Shown here: piece by piece, positions 51,831 to 60,534 of the stretch
Position numbering within the stretch: the first letter of the stretch is position 1
How the letters are laid out: each line of letters begins with the position of its first letter
NCBI RefSeq assembly: GCF_008014745.1
Contig: NZ_VPFD01000013.1
Span: 122,661 to 186,660 of the forward strand
Direction of reading: 5' to 3'
Length of the DNA: 64,000 nt
DNA from: Massilia arenae
GTDB taxonomy: Bacteria > Pseudomonadota > Gammaproteobacteria > Burkholderiales > Burkholderiaceae_D
Notes under the pieces: generated by a model
Seen by the model: the letters and a program-made list of their open reading frames with translations, nothing else
Databases searched by the model: none
Told to the model about the DNA's origin: nothing
Made by a program: the position numbers and the translations under genes

Positions 51831-52928
51831 CTAAGCAAGCTTCTCGGATTTCGTAACGTTAGGCTGGGGTCCACCTTCGACCGGCATGGCGTCGGCCACT
51901 GGCGCTGCCGCGCGGGCACGGTTTCCTGCCCCAATCAGCAAGGGGAATAGTCGCGGCATCAAGGTTTCGGCTACGCGATAGACAGCGACCAACAGCATCG
52001 TCACCAGCACCGGCGCCATGATCCAGTACAAGGGATAAGGCAAGGCGCTGCCGTAGCGAGAGTACAGGATCCAGGTCAGCAGCAGCACAGGCGCATGGGC
52101 CAGGAACATGAAGAAGCTGTACCTGCTCATGCCGGCCAGCCAGGGGCCGAGCCTGGACGTCGCAAGCCAGGCAGTGGCCGGCCAGATCAGGAAGGGAGCG
52201 ACCAAGCGCAGATAAGTGGTATTCGCAATCCGGAAGTACACGATGGCTGCGCAGACGAGCAGGAATAGCAGGAAACACAGCAGTGCGTGACGGTCGAGCA
52301 GGCGCAGGTTCCAGCCGCGCACGGCGACCATGCCGCCGACGTAGAACAGCACCGCCATGAGGTCACGCAGGACCAGCACGCCGTCGTAGTTCTTGAAGAA
52401 CACCACCGACACCAGGACCAGGCCCGGCCAGGCATAGTTGCGCAACAGCCAGCCAAACAATGGCGCCAGCAGGATCAGCGCCATCAGGTCACGCAAGAAA
52501 TTCAATGGGTAATTAATAGGCGACGCGGTCAAGCCGAAGGCCGCATTGAGCCAGGCCATCGGTTCGAACGGCCACAATTGCACCGACATCTCGGTACCGG
52601 CAAACAGTTGCGCGCCCAGGGCCAGCGGTAAGAGCGGGAGGTTGAAGCACAGGAAAGGCAGCAGGATCGTACGCGCCTTCTTGTTGAACAGGCGGGCTGG
52701 CGCACGGTCGAGGGAGGCGCCGAACAGCAGGAAACCGGAAATGACGGTCAGCACCGGCACAGTGGCGCGGAACACCGCAAGCTGGAAAAAGGCCTTAGTG
52801 GCGTCGAACCAGCCGTCGCCGACTGCGGCCATCGGTACATACTGCGGCGTGTGCAACATGATGACGCCGAAGATCATGACGAAGCGCAGAAGGGCGATAC
52901 GGTCTCGAAGGCCACGGTCGAGAGTCAT
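51831..52928 (-). CDS. Acyltransferase 3 family membrane O-acyltransferase
   Basis: 365 residues with about ten hydrophobic segments and the family opening RIALLRFVMIFGVIMLHTPQYVP, including the membrane His. It is a relative of the 17957 protein over its full length, with the same KKART motif after the third helix. It likely acetylates surface sugar. ATG 52928 with AGAGG 6 bases upstream is chosen; the open frame continues to 53423 but adds unrelated residues, some of them from the tRNA fragment. The charged C-terminal tail is probably cytosolic. It sits at the boundary of the EPS locus. Confidence 0.82.
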   Translation of the reverse strand: MTLDRGLRDRIALLRFVMIFGVIMLHTPQYVPMAAVGDGWFDATKAFFQLAVFRATVPVLTVISGFLLFGASLDRAPARLFNKKARTILLPFLCFNLPLLPLALGAQLFAGTEMSVQLWPFEPMAWLNAAFGLTASPINYPLNFLRDLMALILLAPLFGWLLRNYAWPGLVLVSVVFFKNYDGVLVLRDLMAVLFYVGGMVAVRGWNLRLLDRHALLCFLLFLLVCAAIVYFRIANTTYLRLVAPFLIWPATAWLATSRLGPWLAGMSRYSFFMFLAHAPVLLLTWILYSRYGSALPYPLYWIMAPVLVTMLLVAVYRVAETLMPRLFPLLIGAGNRARAAAPVADAMPVEGGPQPNVTKSEKLA

Positions 52929-53190
52929 GGAGGTCCTCTTTTCAGGCGTGCATACACGCGTGGGAAAGTCGCATACGAGCACACGACACTGCCGGATCGG
53001 GCCTCCCGAAAATGAAGAGCCTGCCAACTGACTTACATTAAAGTCAACGCCTGGCAATGTCAATTGTGCGCTTGCATCATTGCCGGGTAGCGCCGCAATA
53101 CGACAGGCAAGGACGAGCAACGATGCGGCATGCTGACGCATGCGGGACGATCGAAGGGGAAAGAAAACGAGGATGGCAATGATGCCAAAT

Positions 53191-53239
53191 TGGCGCGGCT
53201 GGCTGGGATCGAACCAGCGACCCTTGGCTTCGGAGGCCA
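53191..53239 (-). other. 3' part of tRNA-Arg(CCG): attachment-site remnant
   Basis: The minus strand shows the 3' half of a tRNA ending in CCA (53191-53193): seven-base acceptor strand CAGCCGC plus discriminator G, a perfect T-arm GCTGG-TTCGATC-CCAGC, and an anticodon loop CTCCGAA (anticodon CCG) with its 3' stem. The D-arm and 5' acceptor strand are absent upstream, so it is not a working tRNA. Such 3' duplicates are left by elements that integrate in tRNA genes. Confidence 0.75.
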
Positions 53240-53901
53240 CTGGTGATTGCCGCGGAGAACCGCATGAACACTGTAACTCGTTGAAAAGTCTAACTATTGT
53301 ACTCGGCAACAAGAGGCAGTAGTGAGCAGTATAAGGAAGAAATTCGGTCTGTTTTCTCCCCAATTTCTCCCCATGGCTGTAGGAGCCTACACTCGTGCCA
53401 TATCTGGCAGTACCTCGTGCCAAGGATACGTCTCTGTTTCGTCTGAAGCTTCCATATCAGGTGTTCCGCCTTACCGACTCGACAAGCCTAACGGCCCAGC
53501 CATCTCGGCGCCCCGACGGTGATGGTCGCGCTCGAGAAGATATATCAACAGCCATGGAGTGCCATTGTACAGGCTTGGCTCGTCGATGTCATGGCAGAGG
53601 AGAGCTTGGCACTCGTAACTTGTCGTCATACCACAGTAGTTATTGGCGCAACAGCGACACACGACGACCTGCAGTCACCTCTAGATTCGCAAGGACACAG
53701 CGAGCTGCGCGTATTTACTCACGATATAGCTTTTAGAAAAGCCGCACGCCAGCTCGACTTGATACATGCTGACCTCGGAGGAGGCAAGCCGCCACTACTT
53801 CACGGGAATGGTTCCCATCGTGAATAAGTCAGGTAGCGCCATGCTCCTCAGACAACCGAGTCGATTTGCCCATAATCCCATTACACAGGAATTTTCAGGA
53901 A
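53240..53901. other. Non-coding or decayed DNA next to the tRNA fragment
   Basis: About 660 bp with no supported gene. The short open frames here lack family similarity and ribosome sites. An integrase gene would be expected beside the attachment site, but I cannot recognise one; it may be lost or at the other end of the island. Confidence 0.5.
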
Positions 53902-55176
53902 CTAACTCAATAAAACTTGCCGCAGGAAACTACTAGCTGTCTCTAGGCGGCTACCTAACATCGGGATGCTCACAATTCCGATTTTATACAAGGTACCGCC
54001 CAAGTCAGCCGAAAAATTTTCTAAATGGCCTGCAGCGCCAGTTTCTAGACTGACATCGGGATAAACAAGAAAAAGCTCTTCACATTTGTACTTCGCACCG
54101 TAAACGAGAAGCTGATAAATGTCTTCGCGCTTTACGCCACGACTTCTGTTGCCTTGGTCGAGCTCTTTCCACTTTGCATCGAGAACTGCCCGCGTCTTTC
54201 CGGCAGAATTTACTATCCGCATGTCCGGGATTAGCTCAAAAATCCCTGCGTCGTTTTCGTTGGAGCAAAGGAACATGCCTCTAGATTGAGAACTAGCTAT
54301 TAAACCTGCTACAGAGGCGGCGTGCTTTACTTCCTTTGTGACGTAACTTTCAAACAGCCGTGACGTAAATATAATCTCACCGACTGCTAATGTATCCCCG
54401 GCAAAGACTCCTACACCCTCATCATTAAGGAGCATCTGACTCAGTCTCAGCAATTCGACATAATCATTCGGCAACCGGTCAGTGCGTACTCGTGGCCACT
54501 CTACGGTAACGTCACTGGGAATTTGTACTCCGTCGAGCTCCGCTGCACACTCATCAATCTTAGCCCGCAGACCAGAAGCGCATCGCGGGCGGTAAAGAGT
54601 AAGCACTGCTTTAAAAATTCTATTTTCGGCAATGTCCTCGGTAAGAGATACCCATTCTGACGCGACCATTCCGGGCCTTCGGATACTTTCGTAACATTGG
54701 GCCGGAAATACAATACGTCCTTTGGGCGCATTGATTGATTCACGCTTGGTAACATATCTTCGCAAGATTAGCCGTCGTCGAGCCAATTGAAGCTCATGGC
54801 AAAAAACAGATACCAAAGCCTCATATCGATTCCCATGCTCACTGACATGAGACAGGCCTGAGCTTACCGATTGGGACGATGTAGCATAAGCGAGCATAGC
54901 TGTAAGGTTAGCATCCAAGTTCGCGCGTTGTTTCACGCCCAGAAGGTCTGAACCCATCGGCGCGACCTCCAGACGTAACCTAGATGTCTCAAGGGTACCA
55001 GACCAAAACTTGGGAATTATCGCGCTACCAGTTACGTCGAAATAACCCGCGGGGTCCCTTCCAGTCTTCTGCCTCCAGGCTCGTAAAATTGACGTAATAT
55101 CTTCGTCGCCCTGAAGCTTACCGCCAGAACCAACGCTGAGCTTTGACCATTCCTTACACTGGATTAAAGGCTTCAT
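53902..55176 (-). CDS. mcrC: McrC-type nuclease subunit of a GTP-dependent restriction enzyme
   Basis: 424 residues. The N-terminal beta-rich part (FDVTGSAIIPKFWSGTLE) should contact McrB. The long middle has ANLTAMLAYAT, LVSVFCHELQLARRRLILRRYV, and a C-terminal PD-(D/E)XK nuclease with Asp318 (IPDMRIV) and Asp333-x-Lys335 (LDAKWKEL). It cuts DNA when assembled on the McrB hexamer. The start ATG 55176 overlaps the mcrB end by 23 bases. The gene is A/T-richer than the EPS genes, as expected of transferred DNA. Confidence 0.88.
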   Translation of the reverse strand: MKPLIQCKEWSKLSVGSGGKLQGDEDITSILRAWRQKTGRDPAGYFDVTGSAIIPKFWSGTLETSRLRLEVAPMGSDLLGVKQRANLDANLTAMLAYATSSQSVSSGLSHVSEHGNRYEALVSVFCHELQLARRRLILRRYVTKRESINAPKGRIVFPAQCYESIRRPGMVASEWVSLTEDIAENRIFKAVLTLYRPRCASGLRAKIDECAAELDGVQIPSDVTVEWPRVRTDRLPNDYVELLRLSQMLLNDEGVGVFAGDTLAVGEIIFTSRLFESYVTKEVKHAASVAGLIASSQSRGMFLCSNENDAGIFELIPDMRIVNSAGKTRAVLDAKWKELDQGNRSRGVKREDIYQLLVYGAKYKCEELFLVYPDVSLETGAAGHLENFSADLGGTLYKIGIVSIPMLGSRLETASSFLRQVLLS

Positions 55177-57157
55177 TAATGGACGATGCCGACAGGTTTT
55201 CTGAGGAGAATTCGCTGGAATGAGCTGCGCCATAAATCTGACGTACACATGCTACTGCATAATTCTCATCATCTGGTCCGGGTACGAGACGAGACGCATT
55301 CCAAAATCTCGCGTCAAGACGCAGATTTCTCGGCGTTGAGTGAGCCCGGTAACCCAGACTCGCAGCAACATCCTGGTCAACAGAAAATAACTTTTTAAAC
55401 TCTCCATCTTTCTCCGGAAGCGAGAAAATCCTATGCGAAAGATTCGGCGCCACGCCAAGAACTAAGAGCATAAGCCCCTCATTACCGTAAAAATACTCTC
55501 GCAATAAAGGAATAATCTTCTTCACCATGCGTTCGACGACTTGGACGTTTGTGTCACAGCCGACGAAGTATCCATGGCCAATGCAGTGGTCAGCGTCAAT
55601 CAAATGTTCGATTCGGCTATTAATGCACGTCAGCAGCCTAGCGCAATCAATAGATGGGTTATCCTTGGTGAAGTTGAGAACATTTGGCTCCGGAGGAACT
55701 TCGATAAAATCGAAACGACGACGTAACGCATGGTCAACCAAAGCAATGTTTCTATCCGAAGAATTCATCGTTCCAATCAAGTGCAGATTCGAAGGCATGA
55801 ATAAGCGAGACTCAAGCTCTGCAGAACGTGGATATTGCAACTCGAATCCTATAGGAAACTCTGCTCCAACACGTTTGTCCGTCTCAAGTGTGGAAATCAG
55901 GGGACCGAGAATACGACTTAAATCGCCCCTGTTAATCTCATCAATAACCAGGACAAACTCCTTACCAGGGCTTTTGAGCGCCCGTCGAATCATGCGCAAC
56001 AATACACCTTCGTGAATCCTATAGCTGAGATGTCCATTGCTAGAGCTGCCGCTGGGCGCCAGGCGCTCGCCTGGCCCGCCATCTTCCTCGGTTTCAGAAG
56101 GGACCTCAACCGTCGGCCGAATGGATTCCACTAAATCCTCGTACTGAAGCGAGGGGTGGAAAGTCACGAAAGCACATTGTTCGCGATGTTCGTTAAATCT
56201 GCTAAATGATGAGGTAACGTCGCCCTTATCATCGAAGCCTGCCTCAATAAGCTTCACTGCCTCGCGAACTGCAGTTAAGGTCTTTCCAGTGCCTGGAGGG
56301 CCGTAGTACACCCTAACAATCGAGCGCGTCGAACTCTTCTTTCGCAATTGCAGTCTAGCGCCGGCCGATGCCATGTCTTGGAGCGCCAACGCACGAAGGG
56401 TTTCAAATTCTTCAAGCCCGGAAAACGGATAAACATGCTCTGCAAGATATTTGGAAAACTGGGCAAGTTTGCTTAACTCTGCTAAGAACTCAGCATCCGT
56501 TATGGCAGAGGGGATTACCTGGATTGAAATGAACGATGCGAGAATCTTCTTGAGCGTGGTTGTACGCACATCCTTCAGATTCAATCCGTCGGGCGCAACC
56601 TCATCTATCGAAATGTCATCAATGAACCTTATTGGCGAAAGTATTAGACCATTTTGGTCCCAGTCGGAACTGGAAATTTTGCGTCCATACATCTCTTGGC
56701 CGGACTCTTCCAGCGCCTCTCTAGCAATATCGAAAATGAGGTTTGAAACTTCCCCGAGCCTGTTGTGATTTTGGGCGTTTTGATAGTGCGATGCAATCCC
56801 TATAACTATAACATTCGCGCGAGGAATAGACATGATAACGACACGCCATCCCGCATTACTCCGATATCGCTCAAACAAGCTTTTTCGATATGGATTAATG
56901 TTCGTAAAGTGAACTTCGCCGAGCCATGCTTCATATTTCTCCTTATCCCAACCTTCAGCCTCCAGCTTCCTCTTTACCCCCTTTCGAAGCTCATTATTCC
57001 ACAAATTCTTTGCGTTATCATCTGTGTAATAATTAAAATCAGTTTCGATTCCCCATTCATTGCTCGGAAAAACCGTGGCTAATTCACTAAGGGCTTGCGA
57101 CCGGCTGGATTCACATATCGATTTTGATTTGGCTCGAAGAAGGTCAAGTATTTTCAT
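55154..57157 (-). CDS. mcrB: McrB-type AAA+ GTPase of a restriction system
   Basis: 667 residues. The N-terminal DNA-reading domain is of the MrcB_N/DUF3578 sort (WGIETDFNYYTDD, WRVVIMSIPRANVIVIGIASHYQNA, GEVSNLIFDIAREALEE). The McrB-type AAA+ domain follows: Walker A GPPGTGKT (286-293), FHPSLQYEDLVESIRP, Walker B FVLVIDEINRGDLSRILG, and the McrB signature MNSSDRNIALVDHALRRRFDF. It recognises DNA and drives translocation with GTP, recruiting McrC. It begins 18 bp after the methyltransferase stop; all three are one operon. Confidence 0.9.
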   Translation of the reverse strand: MKILDLLRAKSKSICESSRSQALSELATVFPSNEWGIETDFNYYTDDNAKNLWNNELRKGVKRKLEAEGWDKEKYEAWLGEVHFTNINPYRKSLFERYRSNAGWRVVIMSIPRANVIVIGIASHYQNAQNHNRLGEVSNLIFDIAREALEESGQEMYGRKISSSDWDQNGLILSPIRFIDDISIDEVAPDGLNLKDVRTTTLKKILASFISIQVIPSAITDAEFLAELSKLAQFSKYLAEHVYPFSGLEEFETLRALALQDMASAGARLQLRKKSSTRSIVRVYYGPPGTGKTLTAVREAVKLIEAGFDDKGDVTSSFSRFNEHREQCAFVTFHPSLQYEDLVESIRPTVEVPSETEEDGGPGERLAPSGSSSNGHLSYRIHEGVLLRMIRRALKSPGKEFVLVIDEINRGDLSRILGPLISTLETDKRVGAEFPIGFELQYPRSAELESRLFMPSNLHLIGTMNSSDRNIALVDHALRRRFDFIEVPPEPNVLNFTKDNPSIDCARLLTCINSRIEHLIDADHCIGHGYFVGCDTNVQVVERMVKKIIPLLREYFYGNEGLMLLVLGVAPNLSHRIFSLPEKDGEFKKLFSVDQDVAASLGYRAHSTPRNLRLDARFWNASRLVPGPDDENYAVACVRQIYGAAHSSEFSSENLSASSINEAFNPV

Positions 57158-57175
57158 ATAATTTTAAGGATTTTG

Positions 57176-58513
57176 TTAATCTGCTAACAGCGCAGTCTCG
57201 ACAGTCGCCTCGACGTCTCCCGAGGTGGGTGTGGGCATCTTGATTCTTTTCGACTCCAAAGACGACAATATCTCACGGACTGCAAGTCCAATCCCTTCAG
57301 CTAACAATGGCGGTACTGCGTTGCCTACCTGGGAGCACCTTGCAACATCTAACTTGCGCCTCGGGCCGTTAATAGTGTAGCGTCCGTAAAAATGAAAGTC
57401 GTCAGGAAACGACTGCAGTCGTGCCATTTCACGAACAGTTATGTTCCTTGGCTCAGCATAGTGAATAAATTCATCCGGGTGCGTAGTAATTGTTGAAACA
57501 ACCTTAGAGGTGTCAATTAATACCTTCTTATCTTTTTTGGTATCGTTCGCAAGCAAGAATTGCTTCGACAAGCGTCCTGGCGGTTGCGTCTCATGCGCAA
57601 GCTTATAGAGCATTTCAATTCTTGTGCCGTGTTTAGAGAAGCGGTGGGAATCAGGCACACTCCCCTCCAACGTTCCTCGTCTCATCGCATTTGCATAGGC
57701 AGAGCCCGCACTTACGTATGTTGCCGACTCAAATTTTTCCGAGTCTGGACAGATTACTCTGTTGCCGCCGTGTAGGTCATGGATTGCATCCTCTGCGGTA
57801 ACATCAATTGTAGGGTGAAGCCCCCAGTGGGTTCGAACTTTTTTCGCAGCATTTGCTGTCGCCTTAACGAACATTCCCTTTAATTCATGCGAATCTACTG
57901 GACAGTTCGCAACGCCAATGATTGCTACTCGCTTGCGCGCTTGGGGAACCCCAAAGACACTAGCATCTAACACCTGGAAGGTCCCGGTATATCCAAGTTC
58001 AGCAAGACGCTCGATAACGGCGTCAGCGACCGAAGTTTTATCTCCGCCAGGCCTTGCAACAAACTTTCTTGCGATTCCCTCCACGTTTTCAATGAGAACC
58101 ACACGGGGACGCACCAAATTAACCATGTCGAGCATTTGGAAAACGAGCGTATTACGCTCATCAGCACCATCGCGCTTCCCTCCGACGCTAAAGCCTTGAC
58201 ATGGCGGCCCACCAGCCATCAGTGCTACTTGTCCCTGTAAGCCTGAGAGCTTTTCACGAATGTTGGGGTCTTTCAAAAGTTCAACGATGTCGTGGTTTTT
58301 CTTTGGAAGCCACTCGGGCCAGGCGTGGTAGGCACGGTATGGCGCTTTTTCATGCAGAAGATTTTTGCTCAGTGTCTCAAAGGCCATAGGGTCACGTTCC
58401 ACTGCAAACACCCCGTCCCAACCGGCCTCGTGAAGGCCGAGTGAAAGGCCTCCACAGCCCGCGAACAAGTCGATACACGAGAAGCTAGAACTATTACTCT
58501 GTTTCATATTCAA
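57176..58513 (-). CDS. DNA cytosine-5 methyltransferase
   Basis: 445 residues with the C5-methylase motifs in order: motif I DLFAGCGGLSLGLHEAG, motif IV GGPPCQGFSVGGK with catalytic Cys105, motif VI VVLIENVEGI, motif VIII near QARKRVAIIGV, and the late motifs near FPDDFHFYGRYTINGPRRKLDVARCSQVGNAVPPLLAEGIG. A long target-recognition region separates VIII and IX. It should modify the host sites recognised by the adjacent McrBC-like nuclease, as in LlaJI/BsuMI-type systems. The recognition site cannot be predicted. Confidence 0.93.
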   Translation of the reverse strand: MNMKQSNSSSFSCIDLFAGCGGLSLGLHEAGWDGVFAVERDPMAFETLSKNLLHEKAPYRAYHAWPEWLPKKNHDIVELLKDPNIREKLSGLQGQVALMAGGPPCQGFSVGGKRDGADERNTLVFQMLDMVNLVRPRVVLIENVEGIARKFVARPGGDKTSVADAVIERLAELGYTGTFQVLDASVFGVPQARKRVAIIGVANCPVDSHELKGMFVKATANAAKKVRTHWGLHPTIDVTAEDAIHDLHGGNRVICPDSEKFESATYVSAGSAYANAMRRGTLEGSVPDSHRFSKHGTRIEMLYKLAHETQPPGRLSKQFLLANDTKKDKKVLIDTSKVVSTITTHPDEFIHYAEPRNITVREMARLQSFPDDFHFYGRYTINGPRRKLDVARCSQVGNAVPPLLAEGIGLAVREILSSLESKRIKMPTPTSGDVEATVETALLAD

Positions 58514-58518
58514 TCAAT

Positions 58519-58728
58519 CTAAGAATTTGGTTTACGCCTCGGTTCTTCGCTGCCAATGCGATTGCTAGCGGTTAGCAGGGAATCCTGGAGGGGGAACCCC
58601 TCTCGGTCGAGATGTTCCTTAATGAGTCGAACAATCAGTGTCGACTTCTTATAACCTTGGGTTGCGCAAAACGCGTCGAAACGCGCAGCTTCTTCTTCGC
58701 CAAGGAGCACAGAGATTTTGGTTGACAT
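58519..58728 (-). CDS. Small ribbon-helix-helix-like regulator
   Basis: 69 residues. MSTKISVLLGEEEAARFDAFCATQGYKKSTLIVRLIKEHLDREG has the short strand plus two helices of a ribbon-helix-helix/CopG DNA-binding fold. It lies 5 bp upstream of the methyltransferase and directly after the operator-like dyads at 58747-58804. I infer that it controls expression of the restriction-modification operon. The start ATG 58728 is where the fold begins; the longer open frame continues through the operator. Confidence 0.75.
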   Translation of the reverse strand: MSTKISVLLGEEEAARFDAFCATQGYKKSTLIVRLIKEHLDREGFPLQDSLLTASNRIGSEEPRRKPNS

Positions 58729-58746
58729 AGGGAGAGCCCCTGGATT

Positions 58747-58804
58747 GCACATTTCTACATTGTTCCACAGAAATGTGCAAAAATCATCACAAATGCGCAT
58801 TTCT
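58747..58804 (-). promoter_or_regulatory. Operator-like repeats upstream of the restriction-modification operon
   Basis: A perfect 10-bp inverted repeat GCACATTTCT/AGAAATGTGC (58747-58756 with 58769-58778) is followed by a third related box GCGCATTTCT (58795-58804). It lies 19 bp upstream of the regulator ATG, in promoter position. Likely binding site of the encoded ribbon-helix-helix protein. Confidence 0.65.
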
Positions 58805-58851
58805 CCGCACATTGGAGCACTATAACTGTATATAAACACAGTGTACAACAC

Positions 58852-59454
58852 TCGGCCGTATTGATGAAGTAGGGCTGCGTCATGCCCATGATGAGAGGCA
58901 CTGCCCGAACGCTCTTCTTTACTAAGGAATGACGCTACCTACAGTAGTGAGTTGCACGTACGCATGCTGGATATAATTCGATACGCTACACTCCTGGTCG
59001 ATGGAGGGGGGCAAAAAAACCACCGCGGTCGACTGTAAGGCGTCTAGCGGGTACCCACAGACGCAAGCCTGGGTGGAAGGCCAGAGGGCGGGTGGCGGGG
59101 TGTGCGAACCTCGGATAGTCTAGCCAAAATGCTGCTGTCGTCGCATCGACCAGCGTACTTTCGAGCGCTTGTGCCGAATGAAGACCACGAGCCAACCCTT
59201 TATAGGGTATGGGGGTGTTTTACCCTCGAAAATAGTCTTTTCAAAAGACGGCTCTTCCTATGGAGTAGTCGTTTTCTCCTTGTACTAGTAACCCCGAGGA
59301 AGAAGTACAAGGACGTCGAGACACGGTTGGCCAAGGGTGCTTGGGCTAGGCTGTCCAAGCAAACCTCCTGGCCAACCATGAGTTCGCACCTACCTTTCTA
59401 TTTCGATGAACGATGCCATTTGAGCTTTTGGCTCTGCGTGGGCGAGCAGCAGCT
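58852..59454. other. Gene-free stretch with a cluster of hairpins
   Basis: About 600 bp without a credible gene. Between 59195 and 59313 four consecutive dyads occur: ACCCT/AGGGT (59195-59208), GGGT/ACCC (59213-59225), GTCTTTT-C-AAAAGAC (59235-59249) and TCCTTGTACT/AGTACAAGGA (59277-59286 with 59304-59313). This density suggests a structured RNA or a replication/transfer origin. The type is unknown. Confidence 0.45.
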
Positions 59455-60087
59455 TCAGTGAGCGATGCGCCCTTCAAGTCGCATCTTGTCCATAGCGCGC
59501 TCGAACTGCCGGACCAGAGCATCGGCCCCGAACAGGCAGAGAGAGCCGTTGACGCTTTTTAGGCGTATCGCTTTAGCAACGACATTAAGATTGAGGCTGC
59601 GCACGAGTAGTGCCGGGAATAGCACGCCGGTTTGGGAGTCCTGGATGAGCGCGTCTGCTCCTTGCCAGTCGCCGTCCAGCACTGCACCGGTTGCGATAGC
59701 CCGTCGCAGTCCTGCTGGGCCGGTACATGTGTGGCCTTGCGCACGCATCGACAGAAGAAAGTCTACAATTTGCTGCTGCCGATAGCTGTCAAGTTGCGAC
59801 AATTTATAGCCCGCACAATACGCAGGACCATACGCAGTGTTTGCACGAAGCGCCCCCTTGGTTGTCAGGACATAGACGCGCACTCCAAGTGCATTCTCCC
59901 GGCACAGCAAATAGCCTTGCTCAGTGAGCCTTGCAAGAACTGCGGCTGCTTTGTTGGTACCGACGTGGAGCGTGCTGGCCCGCCATACCCATCGTGCTAC
60001 TTGCGATGTGCTGAGCCAGCCGACTTCGCCCACGCCGATGAGCACTGCTAGTTCATTCGCTTGTGCTTGTTTGCGGTTTGATAGCAT
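59455..60087 (-). CDS. Winged-helix protein of unknown function
   Basis: 210 residues. The N-terminal ~80 residues (GWLSTSQVARWVW ... AAAVLARLTEQGYLLCRENALGVRVYVLTTKGALRAN) look like a winged helix-turn-helix with a wing, similar to replication-relaxation or PadR/MarR-like mobile-element proteins. The remainder (SYRQQQIVDFLLSMRAQGHT, FPALLVRSLNLNVVAKAIRL) is unassigned. It sits alone between two structured non-coding blocks on the transferred island, as accessory regulators of mobile elements do. Confidence 0.6.
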   Translation of the reverse strand: MLSNRKQAQANELAVLIGVGEVGWLSTSQVARWVWRASTLHVGTNKAAAVLARLTEQGYLLCRENALGVRVYVLTTKGALRANTAYGPAYCAGYKLSQLDSYRQQQIVDFLLSMRAQGHTCTGPAGLRRAIATGAVLDGDWQGADALIQDSQTGVLFPALLVRSLNLNVVAKAIRLKSVNGSLCLFGADALVRQFERAMDKMRLEGRIAH

Positions 60088-60179
60088 CGGTGTACCCCCT
60101 CTTGGTTGTGGTTACACCGTATAGATACACCGACGAAAAACCGGGAGTCTTGGTAGTCGGGTCGGACTCCTATGGGGCT

Positions 60180-60480
60180 GGACGCCCCATCCGTCCTGCG
60201 CGCTGTCGCTCGCCCCCTGCAGCGCGGCTCCACTCCCTCCGTTACGCCTTCGGCTCCACTCCTGGAGCGGGGCACCCCGCTTCTTGTCCGGCTGGACGCC
60301 GGCCTGCGAACCAAGGTGCCCCGCTCCCGGAGGTCGGGGGAGCCGTGGGCTTCGCCCCCCGGTCGTTTCGGTGGTCTCGGCTTCGCTCGACGCACCCAAA
60401 CGCCGGCGCCCCCCCATCGTTCGGCGAGGCCGAACGACTCGTCGCTGGACGCTCCTCGCCCCCTTAAAGGGGGTGACGCC
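60180..60480. repeat. GC-rich block with long dyads
   Basis: A C/G-rich block (roughly 60180-60480) within A/T-rich DNA contains a perfect 13-bp inverted repeat GGAGCGGGGCACC/GGTGCCCCGCTCC (60264-60276 with 60315-60327, 38-base spacer) and further shorter repeats. Open frames in several registers are a by-product of the composition. It could be a replication or transfer origin of the element. No gene is supported from 60088 to 61109. Confidence 0.45.
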
Positions 60481-60534
60481 ACGCCTCCGGCGTGTGCAAA
60501 AAAAAGATGCGCTTGCACCTGTTGACTGGTCCAA

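Noticed and set aside
53140..53322. Small + strand open frame containing GWLGSNQRPLASE
   Set aside because: A well-known false peptide made by reading across a tRNA 3' end.
52929..53423. N-terminal extension of the acyltransferase at 51831
   Set aside because: It translates the tRNA fragment and unrelated DNA; the ATG at 52928 has a good ribosome site.
59102..59461. 119-codon open frame over the hairpin cluster
   Set aside because: No ribosome site or family similarity, and it is laid over four inverted repeats.
60112..60534. Several overlapping open frames in the GC-rich block
   Set aside because: Open in many registers at once because of composition; Arg/Pro-rich, no credible start.
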